Shown here: positions 1 to 5,380 of the stretch, one piece after another | How positions within the stretch are numbered: the first letter of the stretch is position 1 | Layout of the letters: each line of letters opens with the position of its first letter | Assembly: GCA_017437345.1 (NCBI GenBank) | Contig: JAFSBJ010000020.1 | Coordinates: 1-5,945, forward strand | From: Clostridia bacterium | GTDB taxonomy: Bacteria > Bacillota_A > Clostridia > UMGS1810 | DNA length: 5,945 nt | Reading direction: 5' to 3' | Notes under the pieces: generated by a model | Databases searched by the model: none | The model's input: the letters and a program-made list of their open reading frames with translations, nothing else | What the model was told of the DNA's origin: nothing | Program-made: the position numbers and the translations under genes

Positions 1-863
1 ATGGCGATGTTGTTCTTTTAGAAAACACAAGATACAGAATAGAAGAAACAAAAAATGTTGACCAGTTCAGCCAGGAGCTTGCATCACTTGCAGATGTATT
101 TGTTAACGATGCTTTCGGCACAGCTCACAGAGCTCACTGCTCAAATGTTGGTGTTACAAAATATCTTGATACTGCAGCTTGCGGTTATCTTATCCAGAAA
201 GAAATTGAATTTTTAGGAAACGCTGTTAACAACCCCGTTAGACCTTGTGTTGCAATACTCGGTGGTTCAAAGGTTTCTTCAAAAATCTCTGTTATCAACA
301 ATCTTCTTGAAAAGGTTGACACTCTCATCATCGGCGGCGGTATGGCCTACACATTTATGAAAGCTATGGGCGACGAGGTTGGTAAATCACTTTTAGAAGC
401 TGACTACATCGACTATGCTAAAGAAATGATGGAAAAGGCTAAAGCTAAGGGTGTTAAGCTCCTTATCCCTGTTGATACAGTTGTTGCTCAGGAATTTTCA
501 AATGATGCCCCCCACAAAACTGTTAAAAGAGGCGGCATTGAAGCTGACTGGGAAGGCCTTGACATTGGCGAAGAAACAATCAAGCTTTATATTGATGCTA
601 TCAAAGATGCTAAAACAGTTGTTTGGAACGGACCTATGGGTGTGTTTGAAATGCCTACATTTGCAAAGGGTACTAATGCAATAGCTAAAGCTCTTTCTGA
701 AATTGATGCTACAACAATCATCGGCGGCGGCGACAGCGTGGCTGCTGTAAATCAGGCAGGCTTAGGTGACAAGATGAGCCACATTTCAACAGGCGGCGGC
801 GCATCACTTGAATTCCTTGAAGGAAAAGACCTCCCCGGTATCGTAGCTCTTAACGATAAATAA
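1..863 (+). CDS. pgk: Phosphoglycerate kinase, C-terminal 286 residues (5' end outside window)
   Basis: This enzyme transfers the acyl phosphate of 1,3-bisphosphoglycerate to ADP, making 3-phosphoglycerate and ATP in the cytosol (lower glycolysis). The frame is open from base 3 to TAA at 861-863, with no start in the window; bases 1-2 end a split codon. Family motifs appear in the right order: VVLLENTRY (about nt 9-35), [11 protein letters not shown] (105-137), GGSKVSSKI (261-287), GGGMAY (333-350), [10 protein letters not shown] (621-650), and the nucleotide-binding GGGDS (723-737) followed by [13 protein letters not shown] is usually 390-400 residues, so about 110 N-terminal residues lie upstream. 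An ATG at 342 is internal, inside the GGGMAY motif, and is not a real start. The gene is followed by a hairpin and then tpiA, the usual Firmicutes order, so an upstream gap gene is plausible but not visible. Confidence 0.97.
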   Translation, partial: GDVVLLENTRYRIEETKNVDQFSQELASLADVFVNDAFGTAHRAHCSNVGVTKYLDTAACGYLIQKEIEFLGNAVNNPVRPCVAILGGSKVSSKISVINNLLEKVDTLIIGGGMAYTFMKAMGDEVGKSLLEADYIDYAKEMMEKAKAKGVKLLIPVDTVVAQEFSNDAPHKTVKRGGIEADWEGLDIGEETIKLYIDAIKDAKTVVWNGPMGVFEMPTFAKGTNAIAKALSEIDATTIIGGGDSVAAVNQAGLGDKMSHISTGGGASLEFLEGKDLPGIVALNDK

Positions 864-874
864 AATATAAATTA

Positions 875-920
875 TATAAAGAGAAAAAATATCGTGAAAA
901 ACGATATTTTTCTCTTTATA
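875..920 (+). terminator. Intercistronic hairpin between pgk and tpiA (attenuator or processing element)
   Basis: The arms 875-894 and 902-920 are complementary over 19 bp with one bulged A, closing a 7-nt loop (895-901). The stem is AU-rich and no U-run follows the right arm, so it is a poor intrinsic terminator. More likely it is a partial attenuator, or an mRNA-stabilising or processing structure that lets pgk and tpiA be made in different amounts. The hairpin is seen directly; its role is inferred. Confidence 0.5.
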
Positions 921-947
921 CAATGAGAACGAAAGGATATAATTATT

Positions 948-1694
948 ATGAGACAGACAGTAGTTGCAGGAAACTGGAAAATGAATAAAACACCTGCTCA
1001 GACAACAGAATTAATTAATGAATTAAAACCTCTTGTTGCAAACAGCCAGAATAAATGCATCGTTTGTGTTCCCTACACATCACTTGCCAATGCTATTGAA
1101 GCATGCAAAGATTCTAATATTGAAGTTGGCGCACAGAATATGTATTTTGAAGAAAGCGGCGCATACACAGGCGAAATCGCTCCCGATATGCTTTGCGAAA
1201 TGGGCGTTAAATATGTTATCATCGGTCACTCCGAAAGAAGACAGTATTTTGCAGAAACTGATGAAACAGTTAACAAGAAAGTTATAAAAGCTTTTGAACA
1301 TGGTCTCACCCCTATTATCTGCGTTGGTGAATCTTTAGAGCAGCGAGAACAGGGAATCACAGTTGAGCTTTGCAGCATGCAGACAAAAATCGCTTTAAAA
1401 TATCTCACCGAAGAACAGGTTAAAAAATGCATCATCGCTTATGAACCTATCTGGGCTATAGGCACAGGCAAAACAGCAACAAGCGACCAGGCCGAAGAAG
1501 TTTGCAAGGCTATAAGAGAAACTGTTGCTTCTGTTTTTGGTAAAGATGCAGCTGACGAAGTTATTATCCAGTATGGCGGAAGTGTTAATGCCGGAAACTC
1601 AAAAGAGCTTTTCGGCAAAGAAAACATTGATGGCGGTCTTGTTGGCGGAGCAAGCCTTAAGGCTAATGATTTTTCTGTTATAGTTAACAGCTGA
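948..1694 (+). CDS. tpiA: Triosephosphate isomerase
   Basis: This cytosolic enzyme interconverts dihydroxyacetone phosphate and glyceraldehyde 3-phosphate in glycolysis and gluconeogenesis. The 248-residue product is the normal length for a single (beta/alpha)8 barrel. All catalytic elements are present: Asn9 and Lys11 in the N-terminal GNWKMN, the electrophile His94 in IIGHSERR, the catalytic base Glu166 in [13 protein letters not shown] (whose loop 6 closes over the substrate), and the phosphate-binding YGGSV (209-213) and GGLVGGASL (229-237). The start is supported by AAAGGA at 932-937, 10 nt upstream, and by the conserved N-terminus. The gene ends in TGA at 1692-1694, only 21 nt before gpmI, so the two are almost certainly co-transcribed. 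Confidence 0.98.
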   Translation: MRQTVVAGNWKMNKTPAQTTELINELKPLVANSQNKCIVCVPYTSLANAIEACKDSNIEVGAQNMYFEESGAYTGEIAPDMLCEMGVKYVIIGHSERRQYFAETDETVNKKVIKAFEHGLTPIICVGESLEQREQGITVELCSMQTKIALKYLTEEQVKKCIIAYEPIWAIGTGKTATSDQAEEVCKAIRETVASVFGKDAADEVIIQYGGSVNAGNSKELFGKENIDGGLVGGASLKANDFSVIVNS

Positions 1695-1715
1695 TATTAA
1701 TAGGAGCGAAGAAAT

Positions 1716-2840
1716 ATGAGTAAAAAACCTGTTTTACTTGCTATACTTGACGGTTATGGCAAAAGCGAAATCCACGACGGAAACGCTATTTTCACAGCCA
1801 AAACTCCAAGAATGGATGAAATATTAAATAATAACCCCAACACAATTATCCACGCAAGCGGTCTTGATGTTGGTCTTCCTGAAGGTCAGATGGGCAATTC
1901 GGAAGTTGGCCACACAAATATTGGCGCCGGAAGAATTGTTTATCAGGAGCTTACAAGAATCACAAAAGCCATTAAAGATGGTGACTTTTTTGACAATGAA
2001 GCATTAAATGCTGCTTGTGACAACTGCTTAAAAAATGATTCTGACCTTCACATTATGGGTCTTCTTTCCGACGGTGGTGTTCACAGTCATATTGAGCATC
2101 TTTATGCAATAATTGAGCTTGCTAAAAGAAAAGATGTTAAAAATGTTTATGTTCATTGCTTCCTTGACGGAAGAGATGTATCCCCCACAAGCGGTGCATC
2201 CTTTGCAAAGGCTCTTATTGAAAAAATAAGAGATTTGGGAAAAGGACAAATTGCCTCAGTTATCGGAAGATACTATGCAATGGACAGAGACAACCGCTGG
2301 GAAAGAGTTTCAAAAGCATATGATGCTATTGTTAATGGAATCGGAGAATATTCCGAAAGTGCTGTTACAGCTATTGAAAACTCATATAACAATGATGTTA
2401 CTGATGAATTTGTTGTTCCCACAGTTATCACAACCGACGGAAAGCCAAACGGTGTGCTTAAGGAAAACGACAGCGTTGTATTCTTCAATTTCCGTCCCGA
2501 CAGAGCAAGAGAAATAACAAGATCTATTGTTGACGAAGAATTTTCAGGCTTTGAGCGTAAATTCTTTAAAACATATTATGTCTGCATGACACAGTATGAC
2601 GCAAGTATGCCAAATGTGGATGTGGCATTTAAGCCTCAGACACTTAAAAACACTCTTGGTGAAACTCTAAGTAAGCTTGGCTTAAAGCAATTAAGAATCG
2701 CTGAAACAGAAAAATATGCCCATGTTACATTTTTCTTTAATGGCGGTGTTGAAACTGTTTACGAAGGAGAAGACAGAATCCTTGTTCCATCACCTAAGGT
2801 TGCAACCTATGATATGCAGCCTGAGATGAGTGCTTATTAG
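1716..2840 (+). CDS. gpmI: GpmI N-terminal part (374 aa), as terminated by the in-frame TAG
   Basis: This is the product expected if the TAG acts as a stop. It contains LDGYG with metal ligand Asp12, the phosphoserine Ser62 in MGNSEVGH, and the whole phosphotransferase domain with its substrate ligands: His123 (GGVHSH), Arg153-Asp154 (LDGRD), Arg185 and Arg191 (GRYYAMDR), Arg260 and Arg263 (FRPDRAR), and Lys333 (EKYAH). It ends just after PKVATYDMQPEMSAY, before the chain returns to the phosphatase domain. It therefore lacks five of the metal ligands and could not be an active mutase alone. Whether a stable protein is made is unknown. Confidence 0.6.
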   Translation: MSKKPVLLAILDGYGKSEIHDGNAIFTAKTPRMDEILNNNPNTIIHASGLDVGLPEGQMGNSEVGHTNIGAGRIVYQELTRITKAIKDGDFFDNEALNAACDNCLKNDSDLHIMGLLSDGGVHSHIEHLYAIIELAKRKDVKNVYVHCFLDGRDVSPTSGASFAKALIEKIRDLGKGQIASVIGRYYAMDRDNRWERVSKAYDAIVNGIGEYSESAVTAIENSYNNDVTDEFVVPTVITTDGKPNGVLKENDSVVFFNFRPDRAREITRSIVDEEFSGFERKFFKTYYVCMTQYDASMPNVDVAFKPQTLKNTLGETLSKLGLKQLRIAETEKYAHVTFFFNGGVETVYEGEDRILVPSPKVATYDMQPEMSAY

Positions 2841-3245
2841 GTTACTGATAAACTTTTAGATGCTATCGACACAGATAAATATGATGTTATAATTCTCAAC
2901 TTTGCAAACTGCGATATGGTTGGACACACAGGAGTTATGGAAGCTGCTGTTAAGGCTGTTGAAGCAGTTGATGAATGTATTGGAAAGGTATATGACAAGA
3001 TAAAAGAAAAAGACGGAGTTATCCTTATTACTGCAGACCACGGAAACGCAGAGCAAATGATAGATCCTGAGGATAAGTCTGTGTTTACTGCACACACAAC
3101 AAATGTTGTTCCTCTTGTTGTGGCTGGGCTTGGAGATATAAAGCTTGAAGCAGGAAGACTTGCCGACCTGGCACCTACAATGCTAGACATTATGGGAGTT
3201 AATATCCCAGAAGAAATGACAGGAAAAAGTCTTATTGTTAAATAA
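2841..3245 (+). pseudogene. gpmI: GpmI C-terminal segment downstream of the TAG
   Basis: This segment is in the same frame as the upstream part, with no bases lost or gained. It starts VTDKLLDAI and carries the remaining phosphatase-domain metal ligands: Asp400 and His404 (DMVGHTG), Asp441-His442 (TADHGN) and His460 (TAHTTNVVP), ending at TAA 3243-3245. Independent translation looks unlikely. There is no ATG, GTG or TTG in frame before ATG 2916. That ATG has no Shine-Dalgarno and lies immediately after the Asp400 codon, so a restart product would lose a metal ligand. Codon use looks like that of the upstream part. Confidence 0.75.
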
Positions 3246-3261
3246 AACAAATATAAATAAC

Positions 3262-3306
3262 AAAGGCAGCATAAAAGATTCAAGCAAATCTTTTATGCTG
3301 CCTTTT
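3262..3306 (+). terminator. Intrinsic terminator of the pgk-tpiA-gpmI operon
   Basis: A perfect 19-bp stem (3262-3280 with 3287-3305) closes a 6-nt loop and includes a GC-richer GGCAGC/GCTGCC block. The right arm ends in TTTT (3303-3306) and is followed by ATTA. The stem lies 16 nt after the gpmI TAA. The left arm begins AAA, so the reverse orientation also has a short U-run and could serve as a backstop for leftward transcripts. Confidence 0.85.
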
Positions 3307-3390
3307 ATTATGTCTCCGTTTTAAATATGGCGCCGGATGGCAAATTGCAAAAAGCCATAGGAAATTTAGCTAAATGGTGACATATATCAC

Positions 3391-3422
3391 AAAAAAGTGC
3401 GCCCCACAAGTGAGAACGCACT
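3391..3422 (-). terminator. Leftward intrinsic terminator for spoIIQ or a small RNA
   Basis: Read on the minus strand, AGTGCG (3422-3417) pairs with CGCACT (3401-3396). The helix continues inside as CTCA/TGGG around a CTTG tetraloop, and a run of six T ends at 3391. A GC-rich stem followed directly by a U-run is the classic Rho-independent form. It could end the spoIID-spoIIQ transcript or a separate small RNA starting near 3496. Confidence 0.7.
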
Positions 3423-3496
3423 CAAAAAGTGTTTCTCTCCTGCTTTCACGCAATCTTATTCCAATAACGGATTAGAAATGAGAGATAACACCTTTT
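3391..3496 (-). ncRNA. Candidate small structured RNA, about 106 nt, family not recognised
   Basis: On the minus strand, TTGACA (3530-3525), a 17-bp spacer and TAAACT (3507-3502) predict a start near 3496. About 5 nt later a closing helix forms between GTGTTATCTCTC (3491-3480) and GAGAGAAACAC (3439-3429). It encloses a stem-loop AATC-CG-TTAT/ATAA-GATT and possibly a weak GC(GTGAAA)GC hairpin. A T5 run and then the terminator at 3422-3391 follow. The promoter -10 is weak (4 of 6 matches), and the fold could instead be tandem terminators of spoIIQ. I recognise no SRP RNA, 6S RNA, tRNA or riboswitch signature. Confidence 0.3.
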
Positions 3497-3501
3497 AAAA
3501 A

Positions 3502-3530
3502 AGTTTAACATTTATGTTAGTATTTGTCAA
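3502..3530 (-). promoter_or_regulatory. Leftward sigma-A-like promoter for the candidate small RNA
   Basis: On the minus strand, TTGACA (3530-3525) is followed 17 bp later by TAAACT (3507-3502), which keeps the key T1, A2 and T6 of the -10 box. It is the mirror partner of the rightward promoter-like sequence in the other arm of the same inverted repeat. Confidence 0.3.
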
Positions 3531-3550
3531 TTATTTCTCATTGACAAATA
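3521..3550. repeat. Perfect 10-bp inverted repeat with a TTGACA box in each arm
   Basis: TATTTGTCAA (3521-3530) and TTGACAAATA (3541-3550) are exact reverse complements separated by 10 bp. As RNA it is a hairpin just after spoIIQ on the minus strand, without a direct U-run. As DNA, each arm reads TTGACAAATA outward, so it looks like two divergent -35 boxes, or an operator for a dimeric regulator. Confidence 0.8.
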
Positions 3551-3569
3551 GCGACATACTTCGTATTAT
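3541..3569 (+). promoter_or_regulatory. Sigma-A-like promoter pointing antisense into spoIIQ
   Basis: A consensus -35 TTGACA (3541-3546), a 17-bp spacer and TATTAT (3564-3569, one mismatch to TATAAT) form a good vegetative promoter pattern. Transcription would start near 3576 and run antisense through spoIIQ, because no plus-strand gene follows until 5381. In AT-rich DNA such matches arise by chance, so activity is uncertain. Confidence 0.4.
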
Positions 3570-4261
3570 AAACCGCTTATAATATCCAGAGGATCAATAT
3601 GCTCTCCGTTTTTTATAACCTCAAAATGAAAATGAGGCTCGTCGCAGATTTCTGAAATACAGCTATCTGATGTTTTGCCGATTATTGTGCCTTTGGTAAG
3701 CTTATCCCCCACCGACACATACACATCAGAAGAAAGAGATGTGTATTTAAGAATATATTCACCTGATTCAACAGTTACCGTGGTTCCAAAGTTGATATTA
3801 TATTCAATCTCCTTAACCTCACCCGCCTCTGATGCTATGACCTCTGTGCCATAGGGGCAGGCAATATCAACTCCCAGGTGGGTGCGCCAGTCATCCATTG
3901 TGCGGCTATAGGCAAGCTCTGTTTTTGAAAAAGGCTTTACTATTGCACCATTTACCGGGGTTATAAATTCTCTTTTAGTATTTTCCGGCGGCTGGGCTAT
4001 AATTTCAATATTTTCTTCTGCCTGTGTTTCGGTTTTGGCTATATCTTCCCCATTTTCAGCAAATTCCGAAGGGATATGGGCAATTTCTTTATTACTTGCA
4101 GTTTGTGTGACACCGAGAGTTTCTTCCCTTTCTTCATTTGTTCCGGCAGTTGTTATAACAGTTATAAAACAAAGAGCAAAAACCGACAAAAGCATTAATA
4201 TATCTTTTAAACGGATTTTCTTTTTATTTCTGCTTTCAAATGTGAATGTTTTTCTATTCAT
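3566..4261 (-). CDS. spoIIQ: SpoIIQ-like forespore membrane protein with M23/LytM peptidase fold
   Basis: In spore formers SpoIIQ sits in the forespore membrane and pairs with mother-cell SpoIIIAH to form the engulfment ratchet and feeding channel. The 231-residue product has a basic N-terminus, one transmembrane segment (about residues 21-38), an acidic linker to about 95, and a LytM domain from FITPVNGAIVKPFS to the end. DDWRTHLGVD is typical of SpoIIQ. The zinc-type residues are intact, as in clostridial rather than Bacillus SpoIIQ: His128 and Asp132 (HxxxD), His210 and His212 (HFH). However, the usual YxHL histidine is Ser175 (YTSL), so catalytic activity is doubtful. I chose ATG 4261 because GAGGTG (4273-4268) lies 6 nt upstream; the GTG at 4270 is inside that ribosome-binding site. 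The gene lies 45 nt after spoIID. A general M23 peptidase is the alternative. Confidence 0.88.
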   Translation of the reverse strand: MNRKTFTFESRNKKKIRLKDILMLLSVFALCFITVITTAGTNEEREETLGVTQTASNKEIAHIPSEFAENGEDIAKTETQAEENIEIIAQPPENTKREFITPVNGAIVKPFSKTELAYSRTMDDWRTHLGVDIACPYGTEVIASEAGEVKEIEYNINFGTTVTVESGEYILKYTSLSSDVYVSVGDKLTKGTIIGKTSDSCISEICDEPHFHFEVIKNGEHIDPLDIISGL

Positions 4262-4263
4262 TG

Positions 4264-4289
4264 TGAACACCTCATATTTAGGATGTTCA
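4264..4289 (-). promoter_or_regulatory. Hairpin sequestering the spoIIQ ribosome-binding site
   Basis: In the minus-strand RNA, TGAACA (4289-4284) pairs with TGTTCA (4269-4264), and CCT (4282-4280) pairs with AGG (4272-4270), with one bulged T and a 7-nt loop. The pairing covers nearly all of the GAGGTG Shine-Dalgarno (4273-4268). A transcript reading through from spoIID would fold this way and translate spoIIQ poorly. Confidence 0.5.
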
Positions 4290-4307
4290 TTTTATGGTTA
4301 AATATAC
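4280..4307 (-). promoter_or_regulatory. Sigma-F/G-like promoter upstream of spoIIQ
   Basis: GTATA (4307-4303), 14 bp, then GAACATCCT (4288-4280) fits the forespore pattern GYWTA-N15-GGHNANHHT with one mismatch and a spacer one base short. In Bacillus spoIIQ is transcribed by sigma-F, so a forespore promoter is expected. A start near 4273 would begin at the ribosome-binding site and lack the left arm of the masking hairpin. The -35 overlaps the spoIID stop. Confidence 0.35.
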
Positions 4308-5233
4308 TATTTTAAAAGCTTTGTGCCGGGGTAGTAGTGATAGAGTATATCAGAATATTTTTTGCCATTTTGCGCCATTTTTTCTGCTCCATACTGGCTC
4401 ATTCCAACGCCATGACCATTTCCTGCTACGGTAAAGACAAAGGAGTTATTTTTCATATCCAATGAAAAAGCCGACGATTTTAAAGAAAATATTTTTCGCA
4501 TATCATTTCCCGATATTTTCTGACCATAAACACAAATATCTTTTATATTACTACCGGATGTATAGCATATATCTCCTATTGCAGCTTTTGAAAAATCTGC
4601 ATCCGGGCAGTGGGATTTTATTATTTTTTTAAATTCGCTTTCTGTAAATTTATTTTTTGTGATATAGTCTTTTTTCTCATAATCACCGGGACTTTCAACA
4701 CTTTTAAGATAGCTATAGTCTCCCCCCCAGACCTCAGAAGCTTTTTCCGTGAAGCCATTACTGCAAGAATGAAAAACAGTTATTGCATAATCTCCGTTAT
4801 AAGAAAGATACTCCCCTTTTGTTTGTTCAACAGCTTGCTTTATCTTTTTTATATTTGCACCATAGCTTTTGCCCCATTTTTCTTTTAACTCCTCATCATC
4901 TGAATATGCCTGACAATGGGCAAAATCTGTGCATAAATCTGCTTTTTTATGCTCAGGAAGATTTTTATTTATCTTTTTTAAAGCATAGGTTCTTGCAGAA
5001 ACAGCCTGAGCTTTGAGGGCTTCCATAGAAAATGAGGATGGCATTTCAGCACTTACAACATATACAAGATATTTTTCAAGACCTACATTTTCTATTTTAT
5101 CTTTTTTCTTATTATAAAGGCTTATTATTACATCTCCACTATCTGTTTTATCATTATGACAGATAGTAAGCATATATGGCACCAATGCAAAAACAATCAG
5201 CAAAAATGCAAGAACAAAGCATACACCTTTCAT
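4307..5233 (-). CDS. spoIID: Stage II sporulation protein D, peptidoglycan lytic transglycosylase
   Basis: SpoIID is part of the SpoIID-SpoIIM-SpoIIP engulfment complex in the mother cell and cleaves glycan strands after SpoIIP removes stem peptides. The 308-residue protein has an N-terminal membrane anchor (about residues 4-24) and then the SpoIID domain. The catalytic Glu is Glu63 in YVVSAEMPSSF, followed by ALKAQAVSARTYAL. His95, Cys101, His106 and Cys107 match the spacing of the zinc site described for the C. difficile protein. FHSCSNGFTE (154-163), VWGGDYSYLKSV, and the C-terminal GNGHGVGMSQYGA (271-283) and YHYYPGT (298-304) are also typical. The start has AGGAAGG (5247-5241) 7 nt upstream. 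It ends in TAG at 4309-4307, with TAA two codons further. spoIIQ follows directly. The family is sigma-E controlled in other spore formers; I found no convincing sigma-E box. Confidence 0.94.
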   Translation of the reverse strand: MKGVCFVLAFLLIVFALVPYMLTICHNDKTDSGDVIISLYNKKKDKIENVGLEKYLVYVVSAEMPSSFSMEALKAQAVSARTYALKKINKNLPEHKKADLCTDFAHCQAYSDDEELKEKWGKSYGANIKKIKQAVEQTKGEYLSYNGDYAITVFHSCSNGFTEKASEVWGGDYSYLKSVESPGDYEKKDYITKNKFTESEFKKIIKSHCPDADFSKAAIGDICYTSGSNIKDICVYGQKISGNDMRKIFSLKSSAFSLDMKNNSFVFTVAGNGHGVGMSQYGAEKMAQNGKKYSDILYHYYPGTKLLK

Positions 5234-5380
5234 TTTGTGACCTTCCTATAATCAGACACTAAAATACTTATATATGTATATGCCTTTTTCACAGTATTGA
5301 TAACTATGAGTTTTTTATTCTTGATTTAGCTCATAAAATGTGATAAAATGATAACATATTTTTTCAGGCGGTGATATTGC
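5234..5380. other. Divergent intergenic region between spoIID and the citrate synthase gene
   Basis: This 147-bp AT-rich region must carry the start signals of two diverging genes. The rightward promoter and ribosome-binding site of the citrate synthase gene are clear. On the leftward side only the spoIID ribosome-binding site (5247-5241) is clear; the CATATACATATATA stretch (5282-5269, minus) could hold a sigma-E -10, but no -35 is well spaced. An imperfect direct repeat of ATAAAATG (5334-5350) overlaps the rightward -10. Confidence 0.6.
5321..5349 (+). promoter_or_regulatory. Sigma-A promoter of the citrate synthase gene
   Basis: TTGATT (5321-5326), a 17-bp spacer and TAAAAT (5344-5349) predict a start near 5356. 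The leader would be about 25 nt, containing AGGCGGTGA (5366-5374), one mismatch from the ideal AGGAGGTGA and 6 nt before the ATG. The short leader leaves no room for a riboswitch. Confidence 0.6.

Larger units (their letters stand above)
1716..3245 (+). pseudogene. gpmI: 2,3-bisphosphoglycerate-independent phosphoglycerate mutase, interrupted by an in-frame TAG
   Basis: The intact enzyme interconverts 3- and 2-phosphoglycerate using two Mn ions and a phosphoserine. The frame spans 509 sense or recoded codons plus a final TAA, matching the family length of about 510, but codon 375 (2838-2840) is TAG. It falls in the conserved run PEMSAY-x-VTDKL, where family members I recall carry Glu; GAG to TAG is one base change. 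No frameshift or other decay is visible on either side. The start at 1716 has AGGAG at 1702-1706, 9 nt upstream. Every catalytic residue is present, but they are split: Asp12 and Ser62 lie before the stop, while Asp400, His404, Asp441, His442 and His460 lie after it. Options are a recent nonsense mutation, a sequence or assembly error, or amber read-through. TAG at the end of spoIID argues against general reassignment. Confidence 0.9.
3307..3565. other. Gene-free, structure-rich intergenic region between gpmI and spoIIQ
   Basis: No protein gene with a ribosome-binding site is visible. The stretch contains a perfect 12-bp palindrome (3364-3375), GTGA-N6-TCAC (3377-3390), a leftward terminator (3391-3422), a long closed fold (3429-3491), a short inverted repeat TAACAT/ATGTTA (3506-3519) and a perfect 10-bp inverted repeat (3521-3550). 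The density of dyads suggests RNA or regulatory function rather than decayed coding sequence. It cannot be assigned to a known element from sequence alone. Confidence 0.6.

Noticed and set aside
2838..2840. TAG as a reassigned sense codon throughout the genome
   Set aside because: It is the only in-frame TAG in the window's genes, and spoIID uses TAG as its natural end.
2916..3245. C-terminal GpmI fragment as an independently translated gene
   Set aside because: ATG 2916 lacks a Shine-Dalgarno and lies just after the Asp400 metal-ligand codon, so the product would be incomplete.
2837..3283. 148-codon open frame on the minus strand over the gpmI 3' end
   Set aside because: It lies opposite strongly conserved GpmI sequence, shows no recognisable domain, and its upstream end runs into the operon terminator. 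It is a shadow frame.
3364..3375. Perfect 12-bp palindrome ATTTAGCTAAAT
   Set aside because: It has no loop, no partner sites and no adjacent gene start; too little to call an operator.
3327..3380. 17-codon plus-strand ORF in the gpmI-spoIIQ gap
   Set aside because: It has no ribosome-binding site and lies just after the operon terminator; an open frame of this size is expected by chance.
3376..3391. CRP-like dyad GGTGA-N6-TCACA
   Set aside because: There is no promoter or gene start at a suitable distance, and it sits beyond the leftward terminator. Short dyads like this occur by chance in AT-rich DNA.
4262..4270. GTG start of spoIIQ at 4270, giving three extra residues
   Set aside because: The GTG is part of the GAGGTG ribosome-binding site, which is correctly spaced for the ATG at 4261.
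5269..5308. Sigma-E promoter for spoIID
   Set aside because: CATA-type -10 boxes are present, but the best -35 match (TCATAGT, minus strand) is about 20 bp away instead of 14-15, and the nearer one (CAATACT) is weak.
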